64,000 bases of DNA from Sthenelais limicola (GCA_942159475.1 OW804096.1:38935744-38999743), one strand, 5' to 3'. Positions 13,651 through 28,452 are shown, counted from the stretch's first letter. Notes: generated from the sequence alone by a model not told the origin. A program made the numbers and translations.

Positions 13651-15841
13651 GAGATGAGTATTTTCAAATCATATGGTCTAGAATAGTACCAATCAACATC
13701 GCACAATATAGGTTAACCTGTAATACCAGAATATAAAGGCAATAGCTGAGAGTATGAAGGAATGACTTGAAAAGAACCATGTTTATCTTGTAATAAGTGT
13801 ATGAGTTACTTTACTATGCAAGACTTGAATAACTTATCCTGTTATTCGTATTCGTAGAAATAGAGTAATTCAAAAGAGTCGTCGGAAGTACTGCTACAGA
13901 ACCTCCTTTTTCCCACTAGTAGTTAGCAAAGTATATGTGATGTAAAGTGGACTGTGGATAAATATTAATACAAAAACATTGTACTCAAATGTAGCACATA
14001 ATCAAAACCATAACGTTCAGTATCCTTTCCTGAATGATATCCCCCTTCCTTTTCATTCACACTCTCTCTTCCCGCCCCTCCCCTCACGACAGCCCCCCCC
14101 CCCCCCCCCCCCAGGCACTATCGTGCAACGAAATTGGGAAATTCAATATTGAAGTGTCATCGTAACGCATAAAGATATCATTGACCTTTTCATCTGGTAG
14201 GATTTATTATGATGCCATCAACTGGGAGAATTTATTAAACAAATTGTACTGTGTGGGGTTTCGCAATACGGTTCTCCAACAAGCACAGCCTTGCTCCAAC
14301 CTAAGCTCAGAGCCTCTCCCATGAGATAAGAATGGTATGTGAGTGATTAGACTCCTACTGCGCTATTGAAGTCCATATGTGGAGATATTAGCGAAATAAA
14401 AAAGAAAATAGAGCCACTCTTTCAAAACGTAAAACCTGCAGTGCTCAGGATTCAAACTTTCAACATATACTGGTCAGGAGTTGAGTACTGGTATAGCATT
14501 GGACTCCAATGGAGTCCAATGTCATGGCTACTATTATAGCTGAAAGGATGTGCCGATGTGCCTGCTCCGCCCAGTGATTCAAATAACGAAGTTCTGTCAT
14601 TTATTGTGTATAATATCAACCCAATTTCTTGGATATTACGGGATGGTCTGTGCTAGCATCAAAACATTCTCTGGATCCATGCTATGACCTTGAGATAAAC
14701 ATATGTACAGGGGCACTCGATAATGGTTCCCATCATGCATTTTGATTTCAGATATCATTTGCAGAAGGCCATAATACTGACCGGCTAGTGGTCGTGGGTG
14801 AAATATTCAATGTTAATTTCTTTACATTTACAAACTGAGAGAAATTGTTAATGTTTTTGTTAAAAAATGCGCTGACCGTAATTCCATCAAGGTCATAGTT
14901 TGCAGAATGATTTCTGTAACCCAAACGCATGATGGGAAATATGAAAACCTGCGCATGCGCATCATGTTGAAGTCACAAGGGCAGAGGACATGGGAGACAT
15001 TGTCCTCTTTTTATTGTGTCATTATAACCCCATTACTTCATACGAATCAAGTTTCAGAATAGCATACACGCAAATCCCCTATGAGCCTCCCACTCCCTTT
15101 GTATTTGTACATAGTTCGTGGTTTCCATTTACCTATTTTTGGATGAAAATAGCAATGTGTATTACAACATTTAAACCTCAGTTACCATCGATAAAAAACT
15201 ATGGATTTAAAACTTTCTACTTTTTGTACCGTTCTTTTCCTATGCATCTGAAAGTTACTTGACCAAGATTTGAGGGAGTCTACCCTGGAAAAGGTTAATG
15301 ATGGCAGATACATTGGCACCAGTTTATATATAATATATGTGTTGGCGAAATCGTCAGAAAGTGAACAACTCGCCTTCACCAATGCTCTCAAAGTTTCAAG
15401 ATATAAGTAACGGATGACTTCCCGAATTGTCCAACATAAACAAACTATTTTTTAACAATTATATTCACTCAATTTCGATGTACTGTTGCTGCCTTTAATG
15501 GAATTATAATGGCACTTTGCGGTTTGAGGCGAGAGACTTTAATTCCCTCCGTTTGAAGGGAGTCTCTGATCTTTGGGCCTTAACTGGATTGTAGTTTTTC
15601 TGGTGAACTTCCAGGTTAGGGAAAGAGACGGAATTACGGTTTTAGTTGATCATATTAGAAGATTTTGACAACAATAGAGTATCACAAACATTTCAAGTAA
15701 TTTGCCAAATTCTGCAGGTCAAATTTACACAAGATGTAGGGCCTACTTATTGTACATGTTATTCTGAAAACCTAGCCCCACCTGGTGTCATCTACCTCAG
15801 ATGCATGTACGAAATGCCATTGCTTTGGTAGCATCCCTTTA
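13651..15841. other. No gene; small inverted-repeat element at 14720-14945
   Basis: A poly-C run occurs at 14091-14113. At 14725-14945 a segment starts with gttcccatcatgcat and ends with acgcatgatgggaaat, inverted ends of about 12 bp that suggest another MITE. The remainder shows nothing I can support as coding. Confidence 0.45.
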
Positions 15842-16072
15842 GGGGTCAGACTTTAAGAAAATGCACAATCTACAGTTCTACACATCTGGCAAATTCTGCC
15901 AAATTAGAGTGAAAATTGATAAATACTAGGTATACTTGAGTATATTCTGTATTATAATCATTCAATAAATCTGTCTGGTTATGTTGAACTGTATTTTGAA
16001 CCTGATTTTTCTCTTAAATTTCGTTTATTTGAGAGGATTAGTTAGGGCCATTTATACATTTTCTGACGATTA
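15842..16072. mobile_element. MITE family 2, degenerate copy
   Basis: It starts ggggtcagactttaag and keeps the family interior (acacatctggcaaattctgcc, ttgaactgtattttgaacc). It ends in a weakened gccatttatacattttctgacg. It is diverged from the 5753-5976 copy. Confidence 0.6.
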
Positions 16073-17567
16073 ATATGAGTAAATTCTGTAGGATATTTTT
16101 GTCTTAATCGTTTTTAAGAGAACCAGATATACACGTATTATGGAGTTTAACCTTTAAGGTAAAGGCTGAGTCATGGGTTTGAAGCAAACCAATCCTTGTA
16201 CTACTGCTGTATGAATAGCGATCTTATCTTTGCTACACTGCCTCTTATGTATCCCTCCAATTGTACGTTTTCTGAAGATTTGATCCTCAGAATTCAGCTG
16301 TCCCCCGAATGTGTTTTATTTCCCTTAGAACAAAACCTGAGTCAGTAGGTAGTTAATGCCTTCCCACAGTTGTACAGGGGGATTAGCCTAGATCATGGAT
16401 AGGATTAGTGAGGAAGATCCAAAGTGTCACTCCTATACCATGGGGAGTGGGCAGGATCATGCGTCTGGCCTGATATAAAACTTGTATCTCTTAAAGTTGT
16501 ATTTTCAGTTATCATAAATCAAAAAATAAAGATTTTCTACTTTTTGCTGTGCTTTGAAAGTCATTTTGCAAGATTTGTGGAGGATTTCACTTGGAGCTTC
16601 GGTGGGCTTCATAAAAGTCCACATCTATATTTCGGCGACCCACTGATACTATTTCATTCAGTGATTTCACTTATTATCGCTCATTGGCGCTCCTTTTCTA
16701 TTGTGTAGATACGACTTCAAACTTTCATATAAACATATAGCGCTGTAGGTCAAACAAATATTGAGTGAATTTGTTGAGATTTTCTTTGTCATAATACATA
16801 TGAAAATTTAGACTAGGCTTTAAACTAGGATAACTATTAGATTAGACCGGATCAGAGAATTCATTATCTGTCTTCTTAATAGTAATAATTAATAGTACAA
16901 AAAGGTCATGGCCTATTTAAATAGAGGTCTCTCAGGCCATACCTATCGTATTTTATGTTTTGTTACATTTATAAGTAGCCTACTTAAATTTAGCTGCTCT
17001 ACAGTGTATCTTTTATGGATAAATAATATACACAGTTACACTCTTTTTCAAATGTAAAAATATCAATTTTAAACTATTGAAGTAGTTTTTAGCTATCTTA
17101 ATGTTTACCATCATTGGAATCCGCTTCATATGATTTTTTCAATGATGATGATATTCCTTTTTTGCGACTTGTGACTCATTTCTCTGTAACACATCACATA
17201 TTAAGGTTAGGTGGCTTATTCTATACTACAGATCCCCTGACCTATATGCACCTGCAGGAGCAACATGGTATCTATGGCGACTCCCCTATTGTGTATAAAG
17301 CTTGTTAATGGGGTTCCACTGTACGTTGTTTTGTTTCTCCCATGTTAATTACAACCGATAGTGCTTGTACATTAGTGCCGTGCAGTACACTGTATCTCAG
17401 GCACATTAGAACACAGAGTGGGTATAGAGAGAAGGGCAATAATGTCTACTTATACCCATAATATACAGCTTCCAGAATTTCCAGAAAAGTGGAAAGGAAA
17501 CAGTACAGCACACCCTTGAATGTGTCACTGGGAAACCAAGGCACTGGGAGTTAGAAGTCGCAATAAA
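16073..17567. other. No gene; MITE family 1 right-end fragment
   Basis: A fragment of MITE family 1 occupies 17100-17203 (tttaccatcattggaatc through ctgtaacacatcacat). The 94-codon frame at 16424-16708 has no domain that I recognise. Confidence 0.5.
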
Positions 17568-18169
17568 ATGTGATGTGTTCCAGAAAAAACAAGTCACAAG
17601 TCGCAAAATTTATATTTCTAAAAGTCATTTATTCACAAGAGAGCTTTGTTGAAAGAAAGAATGGATTTTGTGAGGCCATCATATTTAAAAAGATGAGATC
17701 AAGGCGATTCCAAAATTAGTAAACATCCGGGCATACATATAATAAGCATTTCTATACTTTAAGTTTCATATTTTATTTTTGAAAAAGAAGTTTGCAACAT
17801 CTCTGGGTCGCAAAATGTCTTTGTGTGAATGTTTTTATTTTTAGGGTACTTAACACTGTAGCACCAAGACATTCGCTAAATTTTAAGACAGTGTATTAAA
17901 TATATCCACGCATTTCTAAGGTCATCCTATATAGAGTATATTTAGCTACTTCACTAGTAATAGTCAACCCACAAATATTGCAAGCTTCTTTTTTTGAAAA
18001 ATATCACTTTTCAAAAATTATCAGACTTAAAATATAGAAATACGTATTACATGTCCTAATGTTTACAATCAAAATCTGCTTGATCTCATATTTTCAAATA
18101 ATTATGATGATATCTCAAAATCTATTTTTTGCGACTTGTGACGAATTTTCCCTGAAACACATCACATTA
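17568..18169. mobile_element. MITE family 1, compound copy
   Basis: It begins tgtgatgtgttccag...gtcacaagtcgcaaa and ends gcgacttgtgacgaa...cacatcacat. At about 600 bp it is longer than the family norm of about 400. Interior landmarks appear in both orientations, which suggests two copies joined or nested. Confidence 0.7.
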
Positions 18170-20554
18170 TGTCACAAGTCTAAATCTGTTATTTTAGACA
18201 ATTGGTACATTTTCCGACGCTCTGACCCACAAAGTCACAACCTGTCGAGCCATCACAAGGCATCAATAATATTATGATCCCGGCCATGTATCCAGCCTTC
18301 GTCTGATCCCTCAATTAGTGGATGGGAGGGGCGAGGGATAAACCTGATATGAAGAGATTGTGAGAGTGATGACATTCTACCTTCTGGTATGAGATGCTGG
18401 TATACAGACCAACCAGCTGTATTGTAGGCTGTGCTTGTATATATATATTACTCATGCATATCATTATGTGAAGTGTTACCGGATAATGAGTCACAAGTCC
18501 CACGATTGCTATTTTTCAAAGTGTTCTACTCACAAGATGGATTTATGGGGGTGTTTTGGAGAAGAAAAAACACAGCTGGTTTATTAACTGGATCATTTTA
18601 CTGGCCAAAAATTATATTCACCGACAGAAATTATTTTATGATAACGATATTGTTTTTAAAGCATTCCTAAATGAAGTTAAAATTAGATTTAGATCGTTAA
18701 AATACAATGCAACATTCGATGTCAAGAGTAGCAAATGGCTGAAGAGAGTGGAGAAGTATGCAGAACAGTTTATTAAACTTTAAAAGAGTCTGAAGGGGTT
18801 AAAGTACCTAACAGAGCAGTGTAAAGTTCTAAAAGCTCTACTTAAGAAGTAGACTGGTGTTAACGTTTATATTAAAATTTTATCCTAAGAAGGAAAAGGT
18901 AAAGGGGTTATCATATTCGCAATTCGAGTTAAGTTTATACTGCGATGATATGACTGTATAACATGTTTAGATAGGAGTTATGAAAGAAAATTGAAAATCC
19001 AAAAAAAATACAAATAATATGGGTTAGAGCAGGATGTGCTTTAGAATTGTATGAGCCCAGATGGCAGGTATGTTCGAATAAAACCTTTAAAAACAAAAAA
19101 AAAGATGGATTTATGGGAACTTTTCCATTTTTCGGGGCGTTAACGGCTCTGGTAGCATAAAAATGGGTCAGATTTTCGGAAAATGCACAATTTACAGTTC
19201 TACACATCTTAAAGTTAAAATTGATAAATACTAGGTATATCTGAGTATACTCTGTATTGTATTCATTCAATATATCTTTCTGGTTATGTTGAAATGTTTT
19301 TTAACCAGATTTTTGTCTTAAATTCAGGTTATTTGAGAGGATTGGTGAAGGCCAATTGTACGTTTTCTGAAGATCTGGCCCAAATACATATGTACCAAAT
19401 TTGTTGAGAGTGTACTAAATATATCCATTAGTCAAGAAGTGTTTCTATATTTCATGTTTGAAAAAAGGTTTGCAATATGTTCTGGGTGGGCCCCTAAAGT
19501 AATTAAATTTACTCCATAGTTTGACCTTTAAAACGGAAAGATATATTTATTTGACAGTCTTGAAATTTGATATGTGTACTCACACGCTAAGAAATATCCC
19601 TAGAAATAAAATGAAATTGCGTAGTGCATTTTGTGGATTGCGTAATATTAATTCTACGCAGCACAAGGCATTGGGGTAACGCAATGTATGGATTACGCAA
19701 TCAGTCAAGCGCGCCCAAAATGGGAAGGCTTGCCTAGCCATTGCCTTAAGTAATACCTCCCATACAGGCTTTCTCTGTATATAACTAGGGGCGAGTATGA
19801 ATCCATACTCCCTTGTAGCATTGTAGCATGAAATAGGTGTATGGTGAGAAAGTATATCCTACCAGAAATAAAATCGAATTATTTTATTATTCTAAATTCC
19901 ATGATTGATATATTTATGTTTGCAATATCTCTCAGTGGACAATTACTAATAAAATGACTAAATATATTCTATCCGATAACCTTCAAAACACAAGGATATA
20001 TTCAATGCAAAATCTTGAGATTTGGTACACATATCTATATTACTAAAAGCAATAAACCCCCCAAAAATAGGAACATTTCAACAAAGACATCCTGTAAATA
20101 AATTACTTTGAAAAATATTGATATATAATAATGATATAAAATACGTTTTATATCGATTTGAACAACTTGATGCGGTAGACGGATATAATTTATTACGAAG
20201 AAACTAATCATCTCATTATAAATCTGAAAGCAGGGATGTTTTCCTGATATTCAGGGGATTCTGGGCTGAATTGTTATATTCAGATCGGAATTATTTTGAG
20301 GGAGCACTGAGCTATCGAAAGTGGAAAGCAATATCTTTTTTAGACTTGTGACACATTTTCCTGTAACACATCACACATGTAACTGGATATATTTAATATA
20401 TATTCCTGAAAAAAATATTCCCTGCTCTTGCTCTTCTTTCCCACCGATCTCTTTCTTCCTTTCAATTGCAATCTCCCTGTCTGCTTCTCCCCCTCTTTCT
20501 CTTTCTGTTCCTGTCTCTGTTTCTCTCTCTCTCTCCCTCTCCTTGTCTTACACA
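18170..20554. other. No gene; MITE fragments
   Basis: Contains a MITE family 1 left end at about 18470-18545, a MITE family 2 copy at 19164-19383 (atgggtcagattttcgg to ctgaagatctggccc), a MITE family 1 right end at 20336-20382, and a CT-rich simple repeat at 20440-20545. Overlapping frames at 18431-18783 have no recognisable domain. Confidence 0.55.
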
Positions 20555-20740
20555 CAGCTGGTTCTGTGGTGTAGTGGTTAGGATGCTTGCTTGTAAACCC
20601 CAAGGTTCTTAGATCAAACCCAAGCACGGGCAAGTATATTTCTCTGCTTTGGCATCAGTGGTTCTGCACTAGTGGCCGTCATGCACTAATGGTCGTGCCT
20701 GCTTGTCTGGGACTGGCCGTGGCAGCCTATAGGGGTCTTA
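20555..20740 (+). repeat. tRNA-derived SINE candidate
   Basis: The segment from 20562 reads like a degenerate tRNA: an A-box-like tggtgtagtggttaggatgc, an anticodon-loop-like cttgtaaa, then a B-box-like gttcttagatcaaaccc. A non-tRNA body follows (ggcatcagtggttctgc and related words). This head-plus-body layout is typical of SINEs. No poly-A tail or target duplication was identified. Confidence 0.45.
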
Positions 20741-22373
20741 GGGATTAGGAAACTTCTCCTAATCCTTTTGCTTTCTAGATATGATCTACGATGTTAGAAA
20801 TAAGGAGAAATAAGGATTGGGCGATTTTTGGAGGGAAAATTCCAATAAAATCTCCTAAATCTACGATATCCGCGTTTAGAGTGCATGCTACGAACAGCAC
20901 TCAACCATTCTAGAATTTGAATATTCCAACAAAGGAATTTTATGAATAAATCACTTTGAAACTTATTTTCCTATAACACATCAGGCACCGCATGAAAGAT
21001 AGCTGCGTTGTCAGCTATGCATCTTTTCCTTTCCTCGATTAAATGAAATATTTTGTCAAACATGTATGGCCAATGAAAATATTTAAAAAAAACAAAAACA
21101 TCACATATATCACAACGAGAGATTGTGATAATTCCACAATAGTATGATATAAGCTAGACACAATATATATATTACGCAGTATAGGTCTGATTATCTGCGC
21201 ACTTGTGCCACTATATATTTCCCAGGCAGTAATAGACAGTAATTGTAGCACATTGTTATTTGTTGCATTATCTCCAATTGTAGAGGACTATTTGCAATAT
21301 ACAATTATCTCATTACTTCATAATATTCCATCTCCTTATATATCCAGGCAACTACGCCGACCAACATAAAGTGAATGTTAAAGTTGCAATTTCAGTCATT
21401 ATGGATTATAATATCTTTCATTTTTTTACTACTCACTACAGTCAAAAGTATTGATTTTATTACTAGTCTGTAACCAACTCATTTTATCTACCATTATTTT
21501 TCATCATTTCATGATATACAGGTCATAGAATGTAATATAATAGTTCCTGATTTAATTGTATATATGAATGCTAATGAAGATTTCAACTAGGAAACTTATT
21601 GTATAAAGAATCTGAGAAGTAATCACACCCTATTGTATTAATGTACAGCAAAAGCAGGGCTCAAACGAAAAACATCCTAAAACGGATGAGATGTGTTTTA
21701 TACCCTGAATAAAAAAGTTTGAACAAAAACAAAATTTACGCAAATGTGATGCGTCACAAGTCACAAGAATTATATTTTCCATACTAAAAATGTCATATGT
21801 TTATAAAAGCATTTGAAGTTGAATCACCCGAGCAAAAACGGCTGCCGGTGAGCAATAACAAATGAAGGTTATGCAGGAAAGGAGCTCGGCAGTTGCCCGA
21901 AATCAAAATGTGGATGTTTATGACGCCTTGTAGCAAAAGCAACTGGACAAAGTCCTCCAAAACTGTGCTGAAAGGACTTTTAGATGAGTTGGAAAAGAAT
22001 GAAACATGAAGTTTAATTATTCAAGCCAATCATAAGGAGAATATCTATGAGTTATATATTCAGAGGTTGATTTATTTTGTTCCACCAATGGGTGTTTTTC
22101 CATCAGTTGCTTCAAAATTAAAAAACAAATTAGATGTTAGGGGAAAACGGCTTGGTGGAAGACGTCCACTATTTGTCCTGGTCTACAGTGTAAAGAGGGG
22201 CATGATTATGCACATATTCGGTCAATTCATTAGCGTTTTGAAGTAAGGTGCAATGCCCTAATCAGATGTAGACATTATGAGGGCAAATGGAGGGCGAATT
22301 AGGTCACAATTCGGAGCAATGATTGCACAAATAGACATGTATAATAATCATGCACATTATTGTGGAAAGTTCG

Positions 22374-22423
<50 letters not shown>

Positions 22424-22524
22424 AAACTTTATTTTTCCAAATTCTTTCTTTACATAATATACACTCGTATATTTCCTACTGATGCGAACAAAATATTTAC
22501 ATACATATGAATTTATAATATTAT
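20741..22524. other. No gene; (TA)n tract
   Basis: A pure (TA) run lies at about 22377-22421. Otherwise A+T-rich sequence with short random frames. Confidence 0.5.
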
Positions 22525-22890
22525 TATGTGATGTGTTTTAGAAAAATGTGTCACAAGTGATAGGAAAAATCGATTGTGAGATATCATCGTATTTGAAAAG
22601 ATGAGATCAAGCTGATTCCAATGATAGCAAACATCAGAACATCTTATAAGTATTTCTATATTTTAAGTTTGATATTTCTATTTTTGTAAAGAATTGCAAT
22701 ATTTCTGGGTGGACAATTACTAGTAAGATAGCTATGTACTCTATAGGATGACCTTAGAAATGCATGGGTATATTTAATACACTGTCTTGAAATGTGGTAA
22801 AAGTATTAATGCTACAGAAAGCGTTAAGCACCCAAAAATGAAAAGAATTGAGAAATATCAATTTGGCGAGTTGTCTCTCACAGATCACAT
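22525..22890. mobile_element. MITE family 1 copy (right end lost)
   Basis: It starts ttatgtgatgtgttttag...gtcacaagtgatagg. It continues with the reversed interior landmarks: gatgagatcaagctgattcc, tgggtggacaattactagta and cactgtcttgaaatg. The terminal tgtcacatcac end is decayed. Confidence 0.65.
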
Positions 22891-25268
22891 ATGCGTACCA
22901 GAATGTTATAAGCTCCTTCTCAACGCCTGTTTCACTTTAAGTAAGGAAATGCTAACATATGTCTGATGATTAACCATATCATTATAAACCATTCTACTGT
23001 TAACCTAATAGACATCTTAGCATAGTCATAGACGGATGGAAGCATAAGGTGATCGGCTAATAAAAGGTGTTTTATCTTAGCGCAAGTCCCTATGCGTCTG
23101 TACAACTAAAGCTACAATTAAAGCTGCATTCTCAGCTATTATGACTAACACAATCTTACCAAATGTACTAACTATGACTAATTGGGACTGAATTCATCAA
23201 TATTCTGCTGCTGTTATATGTTTATACAAGAATTTGAAGTAGAAACAGTCAAGCGATAAAACAGCCGCTGGTGAGTGATAATAAGTGAAGTAATCATAAG
23301 AAAATATTTGGGCAGGTCCTCCAAATACATATAAGGATGTTTTAGATGATGCCCTATAGCAAAAACAACTCGATAGCTTCCGCCAAAGGTTGGTTAACTG
23401 ACTTTCAGATCGGTTGGAAACAAATTTGGAAAATATTTTATTTTTTGCTGACGTTAGCTGAGAGTGACAGCTTTAAAAGCGCTTAACCAATCATTGGCCA
23501 AAGCTTAGCATAGCCAATGGGATCCTCCCTTTAGACTCTTCTCTGCTTACTTGATATATCAATTACTGTTCCAAGGGTGGAATATATATAACGTCCTTAT
23601 TCGATTTCTATTGAGCTCCTGGCTTTAGCCTATGCTATATATGAAGGACAAAATGTCACAGAATGAGCTATTGAAGGGGTATCTATTTGGATCTTTCTTC
23701 ATCAGAAGCCTTTGTTGTGTGGAAGAGGGACTTAGAAGTGACGGGACAAATAGATGGCATTCTAATACTTTCTTGTCTTCATTGCAATGTATATGAGGCA
23801 GAGTCTTTTATACCTTACTGGGGTCTCTGACTGAATCTATCTTTTTCCATCCTGATAAAAATAAATTTGTCAATGCATGTGTTGGACAAATAGGTTCAGC
23901 CCTTCTGCTATGTGCCTAGAAAATAAAAATAAATGTATATTATTTAATTTACATTCTGTTGATACGATTTTTTTGAATTTAGAATCAATTTCTGCTTGCT
24001 CCTAACATGTGCCTGAAAAATAAAAAAGAGTATATAATATCAATTACATTCTGTTGATACGATTTTGTTGTACTTAGAAACAATTTCTGCTTGCTAGGAA
24101 TACTCGTTTCCTCTTCTCAGATCAGCATACCTTTCGGCTTAGTCCCTTAAACATTTAAAGGTTTTCATGTATATAATATAATGAGATGAGGTAAGGAGGT
24201 GAATGATAAGACTAATACTGCTATTGTCTGAAATGTAATAACTTAAAATGCAGCCCAATTCACCAATAATGTTGACGTAGAGTACCATAATTTCGGTCAT
24301 TTTAAACATAGTTAGATTTGATTTGTGGCAGCCTTCTAAGCTATGCATGTTGTAGAACATATCTGTTGATTTAACATTCAGTGACAGCACAATTAAAATG
24401 CATTATTTCCTCTTCAATATCGTTTAGTTTGGTGGTCATATAAGCAATATTAATTCAGTTAAATCAAAATTAAAAGACGAGTACTTAAAGCCCCTACTAA
24501 GAGCTATGGGGCGGAAGTAAACAAACCCTAGAACTGGCCTCCCTTCCTGCTAAAATCTCCCATGGTACATTGCGCTGGGCTCCCTGAGCCCATAGCGATT
24601 CCTAAACTCAGGCCACTCCTATTAATGGTTGTTAAACAATTGCAAGACAGCAAAATTAGATGGCAACTATTATGTACACCAACGTCACAGTGGGACTCTC
24701 CATGTAGTGACCTTTAGGAGGGAGATGGATGAGTCCCATTATGAAGTCTTTGTTTATATTGATGCTATATAAATGTGCAACTATATATTCCAACGTCCTA
24801 ATGCAACTTGTTACCAAAAGTGTTGGTATAAAATTGAGGATCAGTTGGTCATGACGATTCATTGGGTCCATTTATACGCTGGGTGACAGGAATATGTGCC
24901 AAACTTGTGTTAATCTAAATGATATGAAAATACCATAGATTAAACAATTCAAAATATCCATATATCTATATTAAGATGTCTCGTTGCTTTCATGTTTTCC
25001 CGTAGGATAATTTACAACATGATGCAAATATGATTTTAATCTATGCCTTATTTTGTTATTATAACAATCTAAACATGTACAATTTCTGAGAGCCTAGCAA
25101 AAACAAAGTTTAAAGTATGATAAAGAAAAATTAAAATCCAATCCCAGCGTTGGGTCTAATTCATATAGTCCTAATGGGTGGATCCTTCTTATGTATATAT
25201 TTGACATCCATAGACATTATCAGTTGATCATAAGTTCGTTGGCGGTGCAGATTCCACACAAAAGCATT
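22891..25268. other. No gene; about 95-bp tandem duplication at 23912-24100
   Basis: The block containing atgtgcctgaaaaataaa, ttacattctgttgatacga and caatttctgcttgct occurs twice in direct orientation. The rest holds no supported gene. Confidence 0.5.
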
Positions 25269-25349
25269 TGGCAGCGGTGGGATTCGAACCCACGCCTCAA
25301 TGAGACTGGTGCCTAAAACCAGCGCCTTAGACCGCTCGGCCACGCTACC
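25269..25349 (-). tRNA. tRNA-Leu (anticodon UAG)
   Basis: Read on the minus strand this is a full class II tRNA of 81 bases. The acceptor halves GGTAGCG and CGCTGCC pair over 7 bp with one wobble, followed by discriminator A. The A box TGGCCGAGCGG and B box GGGTTCGAATCCC are canonical. The anticodon stem CTGGT/ACCAG encloses the loop TTTAGGC, giving anticodon UAG, which reads CUA leucine codons. The long variable arm fits leucine. There is no encoded CCA and no intron. It is the only confident host RNA gene in the window and looks functional. Confidence 0.93.
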
Positions 25350-28300
25350 CTTGGTGCTGTCCTCCGATTTATAGCTATTTATAGCAACAATATAAGATAA
25401 CACACATTTAAAACAACTTTCAAACCAAGGGACGATTTGAATCAATGCAATAGCAAATACACCCTTATATGCCTAGTTTTTATCATTGTTTAGGCTAGTT
25501 TAGTAGAATTTACTAAATGTGTAGAACTGCTGATTATACATTTTCTGAAAACGTATCTACCATGTATCGTGTATGAGCGATTATGTATCAATTATAATAT
25601 TATCTTGGTCAAATCACCAATATGTAAAAGAGATGAGAAATTTCTAACACCTACTTCATATCATTGCCTCATAACAAATGGAAGGAAAAGGAATAATTCT
25701 GCTTTCATGCATAACCACATCTATAGGCTACTCTTACCCTAGCAGTTTAACAATTAACAGTTGTTGATAGGATTAATATAGTTATTATATTAGTATTAGA
25801 ATATAGGGTACTAGGTTTGATTTCAAGGAAATAAAATGTGATAAGATTTGTTATTATAATAGCTGACAATGCAGTTTTAACACCATACGGGCCAGACTTT
25901 CAGAATGTGTACAATAGGCAGAGGTACAGCATCTAGATTCGTACAAGATCTAAGTTCGAGTATATTTGACATTGCAGTGATTCTAGCAATCTGTCTGGTT
26001 AGGTTGAACTGTATTTTGAACTTTATTTTCGGCTAAAATATGGGTTATTTGAGAGGATTGGTGAGGGCCAACTGTACGCTTTCTGGCGACTTCACCCATG
26101 CAAAACCTGTTGACAACGATGTGTGATAACGATGTCTTTGATGCTAATATCTGAGTAGTTAGTTGTTCAATAATGCGTTAACACTTTCCATTGACTTGTA
26201 ATGAGAATTACAAGTCCGTAATTTTATCAGTAAACATTGTCGAAATAAAAAGATAAATAACTACACATACACTAAGCTCCCCTGGGTAATGCATTGCTTC
26301 ATAAAAATACATACTACATCGAAATGTTTTCTGACTCTCTGAAGGAAAAGCAATCCCCACAAAGGCTCCCTGAAACAAAACAAGATGAAAGTAAATCTCC
26401 TGCCTTGCGAGTTGGAATTGATACTTGATGCTTTAATTTTGCACTGCGATGACGGAAAAATGCTTGAATGCATTTGTTCTAAAAAGAAAGAAACAATAAG
26501 GGAGGATATAAGGCGACAGATAAAGGCTCTCTAAACACCCCAGTGCATATAATCAGGGATTGGCCACACCCAAATACCCAGCATGCAATCTTCTCCGGCT
26601 CTTCCTTACCCATCATGCAATTCTCTTCTGCAGGGGTGGATCCGGATCCTGTCAGAAGTAGGTCAGGCATAGATCTAATGAGAGCCTCAAACATGGCGGC
26701 ATATTTGCGCGCGCATTGACCGCCGGGAAAAATCAACCAGATTGAAAGTTCTGCATGTGACGTGTTACATGGGTTTTATAGGGGAGTTGTGTTAGCCGCA
26801 GGAAACTTCAATGGCACTTTAGTAATGGTTGATCACACACAGCCAGTGAGGACATGGATATAAAAGTCTCTTTAATTTGATTTTGTTTTAATATCTTTTT
26901 GTTGGCCAGACATTTAACATTGATTTGATTTGATTTGAACATGTTTTAGTCATAAATCGTTCTGGAGTTTTGGACTCAATTGATTTTGTCATAAGTGGCC
27001 TGGATCTTACATGGATTCTGGGGATCTTCCATAGCCATTTTAGTCACTGCTATGACTTTTCCAGATTAACAAGTCTCAATACTATTGCAGTTATATCTCT
27101 GATGGTGCCGTCGATGCTATTGTTGGTTACACTTTCACTGATATTTGTATTTCGTATTTGATATATTTTCGAATTGGATTAGAAATCGAGTTATGGAAAC
27201 AGCTGGTAGCAGCTATAGCATATTTTCATTTATATTGAATGTAAATTCCCTGTAAAGACAATTCTTGAGGCCCTTAAAACAATCGAATATATCCGAAAGT
27301 TTTAAGAGATTCTACGATTAGACCAAAAATGTTGGTTATTTTTAGAGGCAGGTAACTTTGGAAGTCTGAGATCACCTAATTTTTGAGTATCAACAATTTT
27401 GTTCCCTTTTATAATGCTTATTTTCCCTTCTGTACATCCCCAACATTTTTTATTTTTTGTTTATTTTTTTACATGTGATGTGTCACAGGAAAATGAGTCC
27501 ACGAAATCGTAATTCCTTAAGAAGGGTGCCAAGACAATTGTTGAGACAATTCGGGAATGAAAAACTAACATAAATTCACGAGTACGAATTGGCCAATTTT
27601 GTTAAGAATTCGTCCACAAATTGTCGTGAGACGAATTGTGAGTTCTTGAATGTGTTGGCCCGCCATAAGTTGAACTATTGATATGTGAAGCAAAATTTAA
27701 GGGTATAACGAAAGACTGGCCGTTGGGCCCAAACAAGAATACGTGTGTTTCCGATTAGCCCCCCCCCCCCCCCCGCCTTACCTAAAAAAACCTTCCCTAC
27801 CTAAAACTTTTTTTGACCACACCTGATTTCTTTTGTATTTTATAACAAAAATAGCTAATAAAAGCAGGAAAACAGGTTTTCCTAACACTGAACTATCAAA
27901 AAGCACATGTCCCTTGAAAGGTGGTTTACTAAAAATACAAATAAAAAACAAGTTGCCCCCTCTACCTAGTTTTCAGCCAGATAAATCGGAAAAACACCTG
28001 TTATCAGTTTTGGCCTTAGCCCGAGTCTTACACAAATTGCTATGGTTTATGCCAGTATATATAAGTAATTCCTGAATAAAGATTTGTTTAAAGAACAATA
28101 AAATAGAGACTCCGTGTCCCATGCATACCCATAAGTCACCAACCCACAATACAATTACATCACATTGTCTCCTGGATTACTGGAGGAGATGGAGGACATA
28201 GCGAAGGATACAAGTAGTAATTCTTCACTCATTAGTACCTCCATTGTCTGCCGTAATTGCCCTAATTAGTGGAGACTATTAATTGAACCCAGAAGCAATT

Positions 28301-28452
28301 TTTTCTCTTTGTGTCAGTCTGGGTTTATGCACATCCGATGTGTACCTCTTTCTAAAGGTTCACATACCCTGAAGGGACTGATAGTAATAAAGGTAACGTA
28401 TAGGATCTGCAAAGGAAGGGGGTGACAGCATAGGCGAATGCCGCGAGATATG
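25350..28452. other. No gene; MITE family 2 copy at 25888-26099
   Basis: A MITE family 2 fragment lies at about 25497-25556 and a fuller copy at 25888-26099. A poly-C run lies at 27759-27774 and a MITE family 1 end at 27474-27500. The G+C-richer patch at 26560-26740 carries catggcggcat and similar words found near MITE family 3 ends, but no gene model could be built. Confidence 0.5.

Noticed and set aside
20340..20633. Charged minus-strand frame (KEKEGEK-type)
   Set aside because: It is the reverse of a CT-rich simple repeat and overlaps a SINE-like segment.
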